Shown piece after piece: positions 42,221-51,813 of a stretch of DNA of 64,000 bases. The stretch is from Bacillota bacterium. GTDB taxonomy: Bacteria; Bacillota; Limnochordia; Limnochordales; ZCTH02-B6. How positions within the stretch are numbered: position 1 is the stretch's first letter; each line of letters starts with the position of its first letter. Location: the NCBI GenBank assembly GCA_017578085.1, contig PKQR01000001.1, positions 1 to 64,000 on the forward strand. The letters run 5' to 3'. The translations under genes were made by a program, and so were the position numbers. The notes beneath the pieces are model-generated. The model was not told the origin of the DNA. It saw only the letters and a list, made by a program, of their open reading frames with translations, and ran no database searches.

Positions 42221-44107
42221 TCACCCCCTCCGTCCTACCCGGCGTGGGACGCGGCGTTCCCGCGGGCCCGGCGGCGGCTCAGGTTTAGGGGGCTGCTCGG
42301 TTACTTGCGTATACTCCACCGCTCCGGGCCCAGCTTCCGGCAGCGGGGTCGGACCGGTCTCCTGGCTCCAGATGGGGACCCGCACCAGCGTATCCTTGAA
42401 CGCCTTGAGGTCCAAAGGCGACAATGGCCACAAGTACGGCACGCCGAAGGAACGGAGCGAAAGCAGGTGCACCTGGATGAATCCGCCGCCGATGAGGATG
42501 CCGTACAGCCCAAACGACGACGCCATCATGATCAGGAAAAACCGCAAGATCCTCATGGCGCCCGCGAGTCCCACGTGGGGCGTGGCAAACGACGCCAGGC
42601 CCGTGAGGGCGATGACGACGATGACCGGCGCCGAAATCAGGCCGGCCTGGACGGCGGCCTGGCCGATAATGATGCCGCCCACGATGCCCACCGTCTGCCC
42701 CACCGAGCGGGGCAGGCGCACCCCCGCCTCGCGGAAGGCCTCAAAGGCCACCTCAAACAGGAAGATCTCGAGCGCCGCCGGCAGCGGCACCCGTTCCCGG
42801 GACGCGGCGATGGTGATGAGCAGCGGCGTCGGCAGCATGCCGTGGTGAAAGATGACCGCGGCGATGTACAGGGCGGGCAGGGTGACGCTGCTCACCACCA
42901 GGACGATCCGCAGCAGCCGCACGAGGCTCGAGAGCAGGTGGCGCTGGTAGTGGTCTTCGCTGGCCTGCAAGAGCGACCAGAACGTGATGGGGGCGATGAG
43001 GGCAAAGGGGCTGCCGTCAGTCAGGATGGCCACCCGCCCTTCGTACAAGGCCGCCGCCGCCACGTCAGGGCGCTCCGTCTGCAGGATCTGGGGAAAGGGC
43101 GAGTAGGGCGCGTCCTCGATGAGCTCCTCGATGTAGCTGGATTCGATGACGGCGTCAATCTGGATCCGGTCCAGCCGCCGTTTAACCTCTTCGACGAGCG
43201 CCTTCGGGGCGCGTCCCTCCAGGTACAGTACCCGCACCCGGGTCTGGCTGTAGCGTCCAAATCGGTAAGAGAGGAAGCGCAGCTTGGGGTGGCGCACCCG
43301 GGCCCGTACCAGGGACACGTTGGTGTCAAGGTCCTCGATGAAGCCCTCCCGCGGGCCCCGCACCACCTGCTCCGTGCCGGGCTCCTCCACGCTGCGGTGG
43401 GGACGGGAGTGCACGTTGATCGCGATGGCCGCATTCTCCCCGTGCACCAGCAGCAGCGCGTTGCCGTGGGCGACACGGTCCATCGCGTCGGCAAAGGACG
43501 ACACCGGCTCCAATTGGATGGTGTGCAGGGCGCTTTCCTCAAGATGCTCCAACAGCCGCTTTAGCCGGGTGGCGCGGCTGCCGCCCCCATCGCCGGCCGC
43601 GGCGTTGCCTCCGGCGGCGCCTCCGGGGGCGCCCGCTGCCTCCGGGCCCGCGGGCGCAGGGGCGTCGGGCTGCAGGCGCTGCAAGGGCCGGACGACGGAC
43701 AGATCCAGGCGCGCGTCGTCGACTTGTCCTTTCAGGAACACAAGGGCGGCCCGGGGCCCGGCCCGTAGGCTAAAGCGCCGCACCACCAGGTCCGCGGCAT
43801 GGCCCCAGGCGGTTTCAATCTGCACGATGTTGGCGGACAAGTCCCGGGACAAGGGGCCGTCGCCTACGTCCTCAGCCAGCGGTGTCGTGATCGTCTCGCC
43901 CCCGGGCCGCTCTTCCGCGCCGCTACTTTTGTTTCCCCGGTTTCGGGATCCGGTGCCGCCCGAATCATCCGGTTGTGCTCCGGGGCGGCCGCCGCTGGAG
44001 GCGTGCTTGGGCTTGCTTGTGTCGGACGCGGCGCGGGCGCCGTCGGCGGACAGGGCGCGCCGGAGCCAGATGGCGAGTCCGCGGAGGAGGCTGCGGCGAT
44101 GGGGCAT
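42221..44107 (-). CDS. gerAA: Spore germination protein, GerAA family
   Basis: A 628-residue GerA-family protein. The family core begins near residue 85 (LSRDLSANIVQIETAWG) and includes VRRFSLRAGPRAALVFLKGQVDD and the membrane part (about 400-590) with GLFNLGG-like segments such as GIVGGIIIGQAAVQAGLIS. It forms the oligomeric A subunit of the germinant receptor. The N-terminal 80 residues are charged and Ser/Gly-rich and an insert of Ala/Gly/Pro (about 165-190) is present, both unlike Bacillus GerAA. The start (ATG 44107, after GGTGGTGA) is 49 bp from the MATE gene end. Confidence 0.92.
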   Translation of the reverse strand: MPHRRSLLRGLAIWLRRALSADGARAASDTSKPKHASSGGRPGAQPDDSGGTGSRNRGNKSSGAEERPGGETITTPLAEDVGDGPLSRDLSANIVQIETAWGHAADLVVRRFSLRAGPRAALVFLKGQVDDARLDLSVVRPLQRLQPDAPAPAGPEAAGAPGGAAGGNAAAGDGGGSRATRLKRLLEHLEESALHTIQLEPVSSFADAMDRVAHGNALLLVHGENAAIAINVHSRPHRSVEEPGTEQVVRGPREGFIEDLDTNVSLVRARVRHPKLRFLSYRFGRYSQTRVRVLYLEGRAPKALVEEVKRRLDRIQIDAVIESSYIEELIEDAPYSPFPQILQTERPDVAAAALYEGRVAILTDGSPFALIAPITFWSLLQASEDHYQRHLLSSLVRLLRIVLVVSSVTLPALYIAAVIFHHGMLPTPLLITIAASRERVPLPAALEIFLFEVAFEAFREAGVRLPRSVGQTVGIVGGIIIGQAAVQAGLISAPVIVVIALTGLASFATPHVGLAGAMRILRFFLIMMASSFGLYGILIGGGFIQVHLLSLRSFGVPYLWPLSPLDLKAFKDTLVRVPIWSQETGPTPLPEAGPGAVEYTQVTEQPPKPEPPPGPRERRVPRRVGRRG

Positions 44108-44156
44108 CAGGCCTACGTCACCACCGGGAAGGTGCGGGTGTCAGTGGCAGGATCCC

Positions 44157-45683
44157 CTATCGCGCCGTGCTCCCATGCGATCCAGATTGCGCCAAGGGCG
44201 GTTCGGATTGGGCCGGCGGCTGTTCGGAGGCGGTTTGGCTGGAAATGGCCTGCGCCGCCGGGGACGACGGTACGGCAGCGGGCGAACCGGCCGGGGCGGG
44301 GGTTTGTGATGATGGGATGACGGCCTTGTGCCAGCCGCCCCGCCATAACCACGCCACAGCCACGGCGAAGCTGGCTGTGGACGAGAGGAACATGGACCAC
44401 CACAGGCCCGCCGGTCCCCAGCCTAGCCCCCAGATCAGCCCGATGGCGAGGGGAAAGCGCAGCAGCCAGTGGTTAAGGAACGCCAGCACCATGGAGGCGC
44501 CGGTGCGGCCCGCACCCTGGAAGGCTCCTTGGACCACCATGACGCCGCCGGCGAAGCCGAAGCTCCACCCGACGACCCGCAGAAACCGGGTCCCCAGCTC
44601 AATCACGTCCGGGTCGTTCACGAAGACCTTGATGATGCCCGGGGCAAAGGCGATGGCGGCGAGCCCGCCGGAGCCCAAAAGCAACAGGTCCAGGGCGACG
44701 CCGGCCCACGCCACCCGGCGGCTGCGGGCCAACTGCCCCGCCCCGAGGTTTTGCCCGACGCCGGTGGCCACCGCTTGCCCGACCGCGCCCGAAGCGGTCC
44801 AGATCATGGACATGACACGGTTCACGATGCCGTAGGCGGCGGTTGCCACCGGTCCCAGCCGCGCCACGATGGCCACCATGGCCACGGAGGAAAAGCTGCG
44901 GGCCGCGCCGTCCAAAGACGCCGGCAAGCCCAGGCGCAGGAGTTCCCGGGCCATGTCCCAACGGGGAATCAGGTCCTCCGGGTGAACCCGCACGGCCAGC
45001 CGCCCGCTGAGCAGCCAGCCCAGGCCCACCAGCCCCGCCAACGCCCGGGCGATCAGCGTCGCCCACGCGGCGCCGGCCACGCCCATGGCGGGCGCGGGGC
45101 CCCAGCCAAAGATGAGGATCGGGTCCAGGACCACGTTGAGCACGTTAGAGAAGATCGTGAGGTACATGGGCCGCAAGGTGTCGCCGGCGCCCCGCAGGGA
45201 CGAGCGGAAGGCGAAAAAGAGAAACGTGAAGGGCACGCTCCAGATGATGACGGTCATGTAGGCGAGGGCGTCGGGAAACACCTCGCCTTCCGCTCCCATG
45301 AGCCGCAGCAGGGGAAGCCGCAGCCAGTGGCCCAGTGTGGCCAGGACGAGAGCCGAGATCACCGCGACGCTGACGGTCTGCGCCGCGACGCGGTCGGCTT
45401 CCCGGGGCTGTTTCGCCCCGGTCCACTGGGAAACGAGCGCGGCCCCGGCGACGGTGATGCCCAGCGCCATGGACACCAGCAGCCAGTCGGTGGGAAACAC
45501 GATGGACACCGCCGCGACTTGCGTCGCCCCCAGGCGCCCAACCCAAAACATGTCCACCAGGTTGTAGACGGTCTGCAGGAGGTTGCCGGCCACCAGCGGC
45601 CAGGCAAGCCGGAGCAGATTTGCGGGGATGGGCCCCTGGGTGAAGTCGATGGCGCCGCGGGCTGTCCGGGCCAGCGTCATCAC
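44157..45683 (-). CDS. MATE family efflux transporter
   Basis: A 508-residue MATE exporter with 12 helices ([62 protein letters not shown]). The C-terminus carries about 55 extra Ser/Pro/Gln-rich residues ([18 protein letters not shown]), which are poorly conserved in this family. Its start overlaps the stop of the flavin monooxygenase-like gene (TGATGATG), and gerAA follows 49 bp later, so one long transcript is possible. The Gln/Pro-rich tail may be intrinsically disordered. The substrate is unknown. Confidence 0.92.
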   Translation of the reverse strand: MMTLARTARGAIDFTQGPIPANLLRLAWPLVAGNLLQTVYNLVDMFWVGRLGATQVAAVSIVFPTDWLLVSMALGITVAGAALVSQWTGAKQPREADRVAAQTVSVAVISALVLATLGHWLRLPLLRLMGAEGEVFPDALAYMTVIIWSVPFTFLFFAFRSSLRGAGDTLRPMYLTIFSNVLNVVLDPILIFGWGPAPAMGVAGAAWATLIARALAGLVGLGWLLSGRLAVRVHPEDLIPRWDMARELLRLGLPASLDGAARSFSSVAMVAIVARLGPVATAAYGIVNRVMSMIWTASGAVGQAVATGVGQNLGAGQLARSRRVAWAGVALDLLLLGSGGLAAIAFAPGIIKVFVNDPDVIELGTRFLRVVGWSFGFAGGVMVVQGAFQGAGRTGASMVLAFLNHWLLRFPLAIGLIWGLGWGPAGLWWSMFLSSTASFAVAVAWLWRGGWHKAVIPSSQTPAPAGSPAAVPSSPAAQAISSQTASEQPPAQSEPPLAQSGSHGSTAR

Positions 45684-46672
45684 GCAAAAGCCTCCATGAC
45701 TAGGCGGTACGAGCGCAGGCGTGCCTCATGGTCATGGATCATGGACGAGATCATGATCTCGTCCGCGCCGGTTTCGGCGGCCAGCTGCTCAAGGCGCTCC
45801 CGCACCGCAGCTGGACTGCCCCAGATGGCCAACGCCCGGTGCTGCGCCACGATGTAGCGCTCTTCCTCGGTGAAGGGGTAGGCGGCGGCCTCCTCCGGGC
45901 TCGGCAGGCGGCCAAGCTCGCCCCGGCGCAGGCGCACCCAGGCCAGGTCCATGGATTTGGCCAGCCAGTCGGCCTCCTCGTCCGTGGGGGCGCAAAAGAC
46001 CGTGGCGCCCACGATGACGTGAGGGCGGGGAAACTGGGCCGATGGCTGGAACGCCCGCCGGTACCGCTCGATGGCCGGCCCGGGCGGATCGAAGCTGAAG
46101 TGGCTGGCAAAGCCGTACCCCAGCCCCAGCTGTCCCGCAAGCCCCGCGGTGGCGCCGCTGGACCCCAGCACCCAGACGGGCGGCAGGTCCACATCGTCAG
46201 GCACTACCCGCACGCCGTGGAAGGGGTGGTCAGGCGGGAAAGCCCGGCGGGACAAGGCCAAAAGCTCCTGGAGCTGCGAGGGGAACTGGGCCGCGTCAAA
46301 GGGCCGCAGGGCGGCCGAAGTCACCGGGTCCGTGCCGGGGGCGCGCCCGACGCCCAAGTCAATCCTGCCCGGGAAGAGCGCGTTGAGCGTGTGAAACGCT
46401 TCCGCCACCCGCAGCGGCGCGTGATTGGGCAGCATGATGCCGCCGGCGCCGACCCGGATGCGCCGGGTGGCCGCAGCGACACGGGCGATCAAGATCTCCG
46501 GCGAGGAGCTCGCGATGCTGGGCATGCCGTGGTGTTCCGCGAGCCAAAAGCGGACGTAGCCCAGCTCCTCGGCCAGCTGGGCGAGTTCCAGCATGTGCGC
46601 GAGAGCCTGCCGCGACGACGAGCCGGTGCCGATGGGCACCAGGTCCAACACCGACAGCTGCACTGTAGCCAT
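45680..46672 (-). CDS. LLM class flavin-dependent oxidoreductase
   Basis: A 330-residue luciferase-like monooxygenase of the MsnO8/YhbW kind. Diagnostic parts are [19 protein letters not shown] at the N-terminus, [39 protein letters not shown] and [19 protein letters not shown]. These enzymes use FMNH2 or F420 to oxidise a small substrate. ATG 46672 follows GGAGGTG; the open frame continues to 47683 but only as antisense of livG. It is divergent from the liv-type operon and immediately upstream of, and coupled to, the MATE exporter gene. Confidence 0.9.
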   Translation of the reverse strand: MATVQLSVLDLVPIGTGSSSRQALAHMLELAQLAEELGYVRFWLAEHHGMPSIASSSPEILIARVAAATRRIRVGAGGIMLPNHAPLRVAEAFHTLNALFPGRIDLGVGRAPGTDPVTSAALRPFDAAQFPSQLQELLALSRRAFPPDHPFHGVRVVPDDVDLPPVWVLGSSGATAGLAGQLGLGYGFASHFSFDPPGPAIERYRRAFQPSAQFPRPHVIVGATVFCAPTDEEADWLAKSMDLAWVRLRRGELGRLPSPEEAAAYPFTEEERYIVAQHRALAIWGSPAAVRERLEQLAAETGADEIMISSMIHDHEARLRSYRLVMEAFA

Positions 46673-46802
46673 GGCACCTCCTAGTCTACACGACGTGTGC
46701 TCCGCATCCAACACGCCCACCTTCCCGGGAAACCGCGGATAACAGAAGATTCGTGTGATGGATATAGAGCGGCGCATTAGATGGAACAGAAGGAAAACAA
46801 GG

Positions 46803-46828
46803 GTTTCTGCAGAAACGTTGTCGACAAC
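46803..46828. promoter_or_regulatory. Two abutting perfect palindromes upstream of livG
   Basis: GTTTCTGCAGAAAC (46803-46816) is immediately followed by GTTGTCGACAAC (46817-46828). Both are complete inverted repeats. They end 24 bp before the preferred livG start and probably serve as operators for the whole transporter-ligase operon. Confidence 0.6.
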
Positions 46829-46852
46829 TGGCGATGCGGGGGGTGTTGGCCG

Positions 46853-47686
46853 GTGGCTGCCGGGACCGGAGCGGCGCCGGCAACCGCTGGCGTGCCCGCC
46901 GGAGACGTCATCCTCAATTGCACGTCCCTTGTCCGCCGTTTTGGAGGCCTCACCGCGGTCGACCGCGTCAGCCTCTCCTTGCGGGAAGGCGAGATCCTGG
47001 CGGTCATCGGGCCCAACGGCAGCGGCAAGACCACGCTCATCAACCTGATCACGGGGTTTTACAAGCCCCAGGAGGGGCGCATCGTTTTCGCCGGGCAAGA
47101 CATCACCCGGCTGCGCCCTCATACAATCGCCCGCCTGGGCGTCGCCCGCACGTTCCAGAACCTGGCGTTGTTCAGCGGCATGAGCGTGCTTGACAACATC
47201 CTGCTCGGCCGCCACATCCACATGCGCAGCAACCTGCTGAGCACCGCCCTGTACTGGTGGTGGGGGGTGCACGAGGAGGAACGGCACCGGCGGGCCGTCG
47301 AGGAGGTCATCGACCTCCTGCAGCTGGAAGCGGTGCGCCACGAGCCCGTGGAGCTCTTGCCCATCGGCGTGCGCCGGCGGGTGGAGCTGGCGCGGGCGCT
47401 GGCCGCCCGGCCCCGGCTTTTGGTGCTGGATGAGCCGATGGCCGGCATGAACCAGGAGGAAAAGGAGTACATGGCCCGGTTCATCCTGGACGCCCGGGAT
47501 GAGCTGGGCACCAGCGTCCTTTTGATCGAGCACCACATGGATGTGGTGATGGACATCTCCGACCGCGTCGTGGTGCTCAACTACGGCGTGCAGATCGCCG
47601 AAGGGCTGCCGCAAGAGATCATGAACCATCCGGCCGTCATCGCCGCATATTTGGGGGAGCGTCGCTTCGATGGGCCGCGGCACTGA
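46853..47686 (+). CDS. livG: Branched-chain amino acid-type ABC transporter ATP-binding protein (LivG)
   Basis: A 277-residue LivG-type ATPase. Walker A is [11 protein letters not shown] (about 53-63), Walker B is [12 protein letters not shown], and the ABC signature region reads [40 protein letters not shown] is the LivG-type Q-loop. GTG 46853 is chosen because GGGGGTG lies seven bases upstream; ATG 46781 is also in frame but would place two perfect palindromes inside the coding region. It overlaps the ligase gene by 17 bp. This opens a seven-gene operon that pairs an uptake ATPase with CoA ligases. Confidence 0.9.
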   Translation: MAAGTGAAPATAGVPAGDVILNCTSLVRRFGGLTAVDRVSLSLREGEILAVIGPNGSGKTTLINLITGFYKPQEGRIVFAGQDITRLRPHTIARLGVARTFQNLALFSGMSVLDNILLGRHIHMRSNLLSTALYWWWGVHEEERHRRAVEEVIDLLQLEAVRHEPVELLPIGVRRRVELARALAARPRLLVLDEPMAGMNQEEKEYMARFILDARDELGTSVLLIEHHMDVVMDISDRVVVLNYGVQIAEGLPQEIMNHPAVIAAYLGERRFDGPRH

Positions 47687-49667
47687 ACCGGTAGTCCGGG
47701 GCGCGACGGCCGCTCTCGAGGCGGTCGCCCCGTCACCGGCAGGTTTCCACGGTTTCGACGCGCCGACGCTGGTCGGCCTCGTGCTCTACAACGCCCAGCA
47801 CTTCGGCAACCGCGTTGCGCTGCGGGAAAAGGACTACGGCATTTGGCAGGAGTACACGTGGGCCGACTACGCCCGGCACGTGGTGGAGATGGCCTTAGGG
47901 CTGGAGGCTCTGGGCTTTCAGCCCGGCGACGCCCTGTTGATCCTGGGCGACAACCGGCCCCGCCTCTACTTCGGCATGCTCGCCGCGCAGCTTTTGCGGG
48001 GCATCCCGTGCCCCATGTATCCCGATGCGATCCCCGCCGAGCTTTCGTACATCGCCCGACGGGTGGGCGCCCGCTTTGCCCTGGCCGAAGACCAGGAGCA
48101 GGTCGACAAGTTCCTGTCCTTGTCCGAAGGTGCCGAAAGCTTGAGCTGCATCCTGTACGACGACCCGCGGGGGCTGTCCATGTATGACGACCCCCGCCTC
48201 ATCTCATGCGACCGCCTGCAGGCGCTCGGGCGCGAGTACGGGCGGGAGCACCCGGGAGTGGTGGAGCAACGAGTGGGCGCCATCAGCCCCGACGACATCG
48301 CGGTGCTGCTCCACTCATCGGGCACTACCGGAAACCCCAAAGGCGTGCCCCTCACCCACCGGCAGGCGCTGGCCGCGGTCCGCAACGCCTACACCGCCGG
48401 CTACTTCGGGCAAGGGGAGGACATCGTCGCGTACTTGCCCGTCGCGTGGGTGGGCGACTTCACCTTTTCCGTGGCGGCCGCGGCGGCATTGCGCTTCACG
48501 GTCAACATCCCGGAACGGCAGGAGACCGTGCTCAGGGACTTGCGGGAAATCGGCCCGACGCTCTACTTCGCGCCGCCCCGCAACTGGGACCACATGTTGA
48601 CCCATGTGCAAGTGCGCATGGAGGAGTCGGGGCGGCTGCAGCAGTTCCTTTTCAAGAAGTTGATTCCCCTCGCGGTGGAGCTGGAACGGGAGCGGCTCAA
48701 CGGCCGGCGGCCGCAGGGCTTGCTGGGCCTGTGGCGGCGCGCGCTCCGCTGGCTGGGCGAAGGGCTCATCTACGGTCCCATCAAGGATCATCTGGGTTTG
48801 AGCCGGGTCCGCCACGCCTACACGGCCGGCGAGGCCATAGGCGAGGACACGTTCCTCTTTTTCCGCGCCCTGGGCGTCAACCTGAAACAGTTTTACGGGC
48901 AGACCGAAAACGCGGCCTTGACGGCGGCCCAGACCGACGACGAGGTCAAGCTGCGCACCGTGGGGCGCCCCCTGCCCGGGGTGGAGGTGCGGATTTCGGA
49001 AACCGGGGAGGTGCTCCTGCGGGCGGAAAGCCTCTTCAGCGGCTACTACCAGAACCCGCAGGCCACGGAGGCGGCGTTCGTCGACGGTTGGTTTCGCACG
49101 GGCGACGCGGGCCAGCTGGATGAAGACGGGCACCTGATCATCCTCGGGCGGGTGGAAGAAGTGGTGACCACCGCCACGGGCGTCCGCTACGTGCCCCAGT
49201 TCATCGAGAACCAACTCAAATTCAGCCCGTACATCAAGGAAGCCGCCGTCATCGGCGCCGGCAAGCCGTATCTCACCGCCATCATCTGCATCGATTACGA
49301 CGCCGTGGGCCACTGGGCCGAAGGGCGGGGTGTCACGTACACGTCCTACGCTGACTTGTCCCAGAAACCGGCGGTGTACGACCTGATCGGCGAGGTCGTG
49401 CGCCGCGTCAACGCCCAGATGCCCAAAGAGCTGCGGATCCGGCGCTTTGTCAACTTGCACAAGGAGTTCGATCCCGACGACGGGGAGCTCACCCGCACCC
49501 GCAAGCTCCGCCGCAACGTCATCAACGAGCACTACGCCGGCGTGATTGAAGCCCTTTACGGCGACGCACCGCAGGTTGAGGTGGCGGCCAGGATCGTCTA
49601 CGAGGACGGCCGCGCCGGGGTCATCCAGCGGGCGCTGCAGATACGGCAGGTGGAGGATGGGCCATGA
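47670..49667 (+). CDS. AMP-binding acyl-CoA synthetase (long-chain fatty acid/aromatic acid type)
   Basis: A 665-residue adenylate-forming ligase. The ATP/AMP signature is [19 protein letters not shown] (about 212-230); [23 protein letters not shown] is the hinge and A8 region. It activates a carboxylic acid to an acyl-CoA. The size and the N-terminal [20 protein letters not shown] resemble long-chain acyl-CoA synthetases linked to LivFGHM-type transporters. It is embedded between livG and livH, overlapping both by a few bases, so import and CoA activation are probably coupled. The substrate class is not fixed by sequence. Confidence 0.9.
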   Translation: MGRGTEPVVRGATAALEAVAPSPAGFHGFDAPTLVGLVLYNAQHFGNRVALREKDYGIWQEYTWADYARHVVEMALGLEALGFQPGDALLILGDNRPRLYFGMLAAQLLRGIPCPMYPDAIPAELSYIARRVGARFALAEDQEQVDKFLSLSEGAESLSCILYDDPRGLSMYDDPRLISCDRLQALGREYGREHPGVVEQRVGAISPDDIAVLLHSSGTTGNPKGVPLTHRQALAAVRNAYTAGYFGQGEDIVAYLPVAWVGDFTFSVAAAAALRFTVNIPERQETVLRDLREIGPTLYFAPPRNWDHMLTHVQVRMEESGRLQQFLFKKLIPLAVELERERLNGRRPQGLLGLWRRALRWLGEGLIYGPIKDHLGLSRVRHAYTAGEAIGEDTFLFFRALGVNLKQFYGQTENAALTAAQTDDEVKLRTVGRPLPGVEVRISETGEVLLRAESLFSGYYQNPQATEAAFVDGWFRTGDAGQLDEDGHLIILGRVEEVVTTATGVRYVPQFIENQLKFSPYIKEAAVIGAGKPYLTAIICIDYDAVGHWAEGRGVTYTSYADLSQKPAVYDLIGEVVRRVNAQMPKELRIRRFVNLHKEFDPDDGELTRTRKLRRNVINEHYAGVIEALYGDAPQVEVAARIVYEDGRAGVIQRALQIRQVEDGP

Positions 49668-50545
49668 CGTTCCTGGCGGAGCTGGCCATCAACGGTGCCC
49701 TGGTGGGGCTGATGTACGCCCTGGTGGCGTCGGGCATCGTGCTCGTGTACAAGTCCTCCGGGGTTGTCAACCTGGCCCAGGGCGGTTTCGTCATGGCCGG
49801 GGCGTACCTGGTGTGGGCTTACATCGCCCGCCTTGGCTTAGGCCTCATCCCCGGGATCCTGGCGGCGGCCGCGTCCATGGGCGCGTTGGGGTGGCTGACG
49901 GAACGGCTGGCCCTGCGCCGCATGATCGGGCAACCGGTGATCATGATCCTCATGCTCACCTTTGGCCTGGAAGTGGTGCTGCGGGGCGCGGTGCCCGGCG
50001 CGCTCGGCGCCGACACCAAGCCCATGCCCATCCCGATCTCTCAGGCGCCGGTGTGGCTGGGCGATATCCTGATCAACCGCACCTACATCCTGGGCGGCGC
50101 GGTGGCGGTGGTCATGGTGGCGCTGCTGGCGGTCTTTTTCCGCACCCGGGCGGGCATCGCCATGCGGGCCGTCTCCGACGATCACCTGGCAGCCTGGGCC
50201 GTCGGGATCCCCGTGGAGCGCACCGTCGCCTTGAGCTGGGCCGTCAGCGGCGCGGTGGCGGCGGTGACGGGGGTCCTTTGGGGCGCGGTGCAGGGCGTCG
50301 ACTGGAGCCTGTCGCTCTTGCTCATCAAGGCGTTGTCGGTCGCGGTGCTCGGGGGGCTGGACAGCCTGTCGGGCGTCGTCCTCGCCGGGCTTATCGTGGG
50401 CGTGTTTGAAAGCGTCATCTCCGGGTACGTCGATCCTTTCGTGGGCGGCGGCACCCGGGAAGTGGTGGCCGCGGTGGTAATTTTCCTCACCGTCCTCATC
50501 CGCCCGTACGGCCTGTTTGGCCGGGAGGTCATCGAGCGGGTCTAG
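49664..50545 (+). CDS. livH: Branched-chain amino acid-type ABC permease (LivH)
   Basis: A 293-residue integral membrane permease with about eight helices. GALVGLMYALVASGIVLVYKSSGVVNLAQGGF is the family N-terminus and SWAVSGAVAAVTGVLWGAVQG the coupling region. It forms the channel with LivM. ATG 49664 overlaps the ligase stop (ATGA-type overlap, 4 bp). Within the operon it follows the acyl-CoA synthetase and precedes livM by about 30 bp. Confidence 0.93.
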   Translation: MTFLAELAINGALVGLMYALVASGIVLVYKSSGVVNLAQGGFVMAGAYLVWAYIARLGLGLIPGILAAAASMGALGWLTERLALRRMIGQPVIMILMLTFGLEVVLRGAVPGALGADTKPMPIPISQAPVWLGDILINRTYILGGAVAVVMVALLAVFFRTRAGIAMRAVSDDHLAAWAVGIPVERTVALSWAVSGAVAAVTGVLWGAVQGVDWSLSLLLIKALSVAVLGGLDSLSGVVLAGLIVGVFESVISGYVDPFVGGGTREVVAAVVIFLTVLIRPYGLFGREVIERV

Positions 50546-50575
50546 GGCAAGCGGAAGGAGCGGGTCGGAGCAGGG

Positions 50576-51649
50576 ATGTTTTACCGGGAGTGCGGGGTGC
50601 GCCATACCACCTATGCGGCGGACCGGGCGCTGGCCGTCATCCCGTTTGAGCGGGCGCTGCTGGTGCTGCTCATCGTCCTGGCCGCGGCGGCCCCGTGGAT
50701 CGTGACGGACCTGTTTCTCGTCAGCTACCTGACGCCGTGGCTTATCTGGACCGCGGCTGTCCTGGGCCTGAACCTGCTCATGGGCTGGGCGGGGCAGATT
50801 CACCTGGGATACGGTGCGGTCATGGCCGTGGGCGCCTACACGGCGGTGCATGTCGCCCGGGCCGGCGCGCCCTTTGTGGTGGCCGTCGCGGCTGGCGGGC
50901 TCGTGGCGGCGGTCATCGGCTCCCTTTTTGGCCTGCCGGCCTTGCGGGTGCGCGGGTTGTACCTGGCCATGAGCACGCTGGCGCTGCAGGTGATCGTCGA
51001 CTGGATCTTGGTGCAGGTGCCGGCCATCAGCGGCGGCGCCCAGGCGACGCTGCTCGTGCCCCGGCCTCACATCTTTGGCATCCCCCTCGTCACCGACCAG
51101 GCCCGCTACTGGACGGCCGCGGTCTTTACGCTGCTGGTGGCCTTGTTTGTGGCCAACGTGCGCCGCACCGACGTGGGCCGGGCGCTGATCGCACTGCGGG
51201 AGAAAGACTACGCGGCGGCCGTCATCGGCATCAACGTGTTCTACTATAAGGCCCTGGCCTTCTTCGTCAGCTCCTTTATCGGCGGCATGAGCGGCGCAGC
51301 GCTGGCTTTCCTGTATTACCGCGCCGTGACGCCGGAGCAATTTGGCCTGAACGTTTCCATCATGGCGGTCGCCATGGTCATCGTCGGAGGCTTGGGCAGC
51401 ATCATCGGCAGCTTCTTTGGAGCCGGGTTCATCCTGCTCGCGCCCATCTGGATAGAGCACGGCCTGCGGGAGCTGGCGGCGGCGCTGTCGGTTCACATCT
51501 CGCCGTCGACCTTGGCCCACCTGCCGCTGGTCATCTACGGGGGGCTGATCACGGGCTTTTTGCTCTTGGAGCCGCTGGGCCTGGCCAAGCTGTACGACAA
51601 CGTCCGCAACTACCTGCGGGTGTGGCCGTTCGGCTATACGAAGAAGTGA
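50576..51649 (+). CDS. livM: Branched-chain amino acid-type ABC permease (LivM)
   Basis: A 357-residue permease with about ten helices. GLNLLMGWAGQIHLGYGAVMAVGAY is the family motif, and MAVAMVIVGGLGSIIGSFFGAGFIL the C-terminal coupling segment. It pairs with LivH to form the membrane channel. Its ATG at 50576 is preceded by GGTCGGAGCAGGG. Four 11-bp repeats follow it before the binding-protein gene, possibly an mRNA signal raising binding-protein levels. Confidence 0.93.
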   Translation: MFYRECGVRHTTYAADRALAVIPFERALLVLLIVLAAAAPWIVTDLFLVSYLTPWLIWTAAVLGLNLLMGWAGQIHLGYGAVMAVGAYTAVHVARAGAPFVVAVAAGGLVAAVIGSLFGLPALRVRGLYLAMSTLALQVIVDWILVQVPAISGGAQATLLVPRPHIFGIPLVTDQARYWTAAVFTLLVALFVANVRRTDVGRALIALREKDYAAAVIGINVFYYKALAFFVSSFIGGMSGAALAFLYYRAVTPEQFGLNVSIMAVAMVIVGGLGSIIGSFFGAGFILLAPIWIEHGLRELAAALSVHISPSTLAHLPLVIYGGLITGFLLLEPLGLAKLYDNVRNYLRVWPFGYTKK

Positions 51650-51667
51650 CCGATGGGCGCTTGAAGA

Positions 51668-51717
51668 GGCGCTCAATCGGCGCTCAATCGGCGCTCAATA
51701 GGCGCTCAATAGGCGCC
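51668..51717. repeat. 11-bp tandem repeat, four copies plus a partial
   Basis: GGCGCTCAATC at 51668-51678 and 51679-51689, then GGCGCTCAATA at 51690-51700 and 51701-51711, ending GGCGCC. It lies between livM and livK. GGCGCCGCTGGCGCC follows and can fold into a short stem. Confidence 0.9.
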
Positions 51718-51813
51718 GCTGGCGCCTCTGACCGGGGACGGCGGCGCCGGCCGGGAAACCCGTTTTCCCGTGACGGTGCCGATGGAGCACACAGCACGAG
51801 GGAGGGAGAAGCG

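Noticed and set aside
46672-47683. N-terminal extension of the LLM oxidoreductase frame to 47683
   Set aside because: The extension runs antisense through livG and its promoter; the family start and ribosome site fix the start at 46672.
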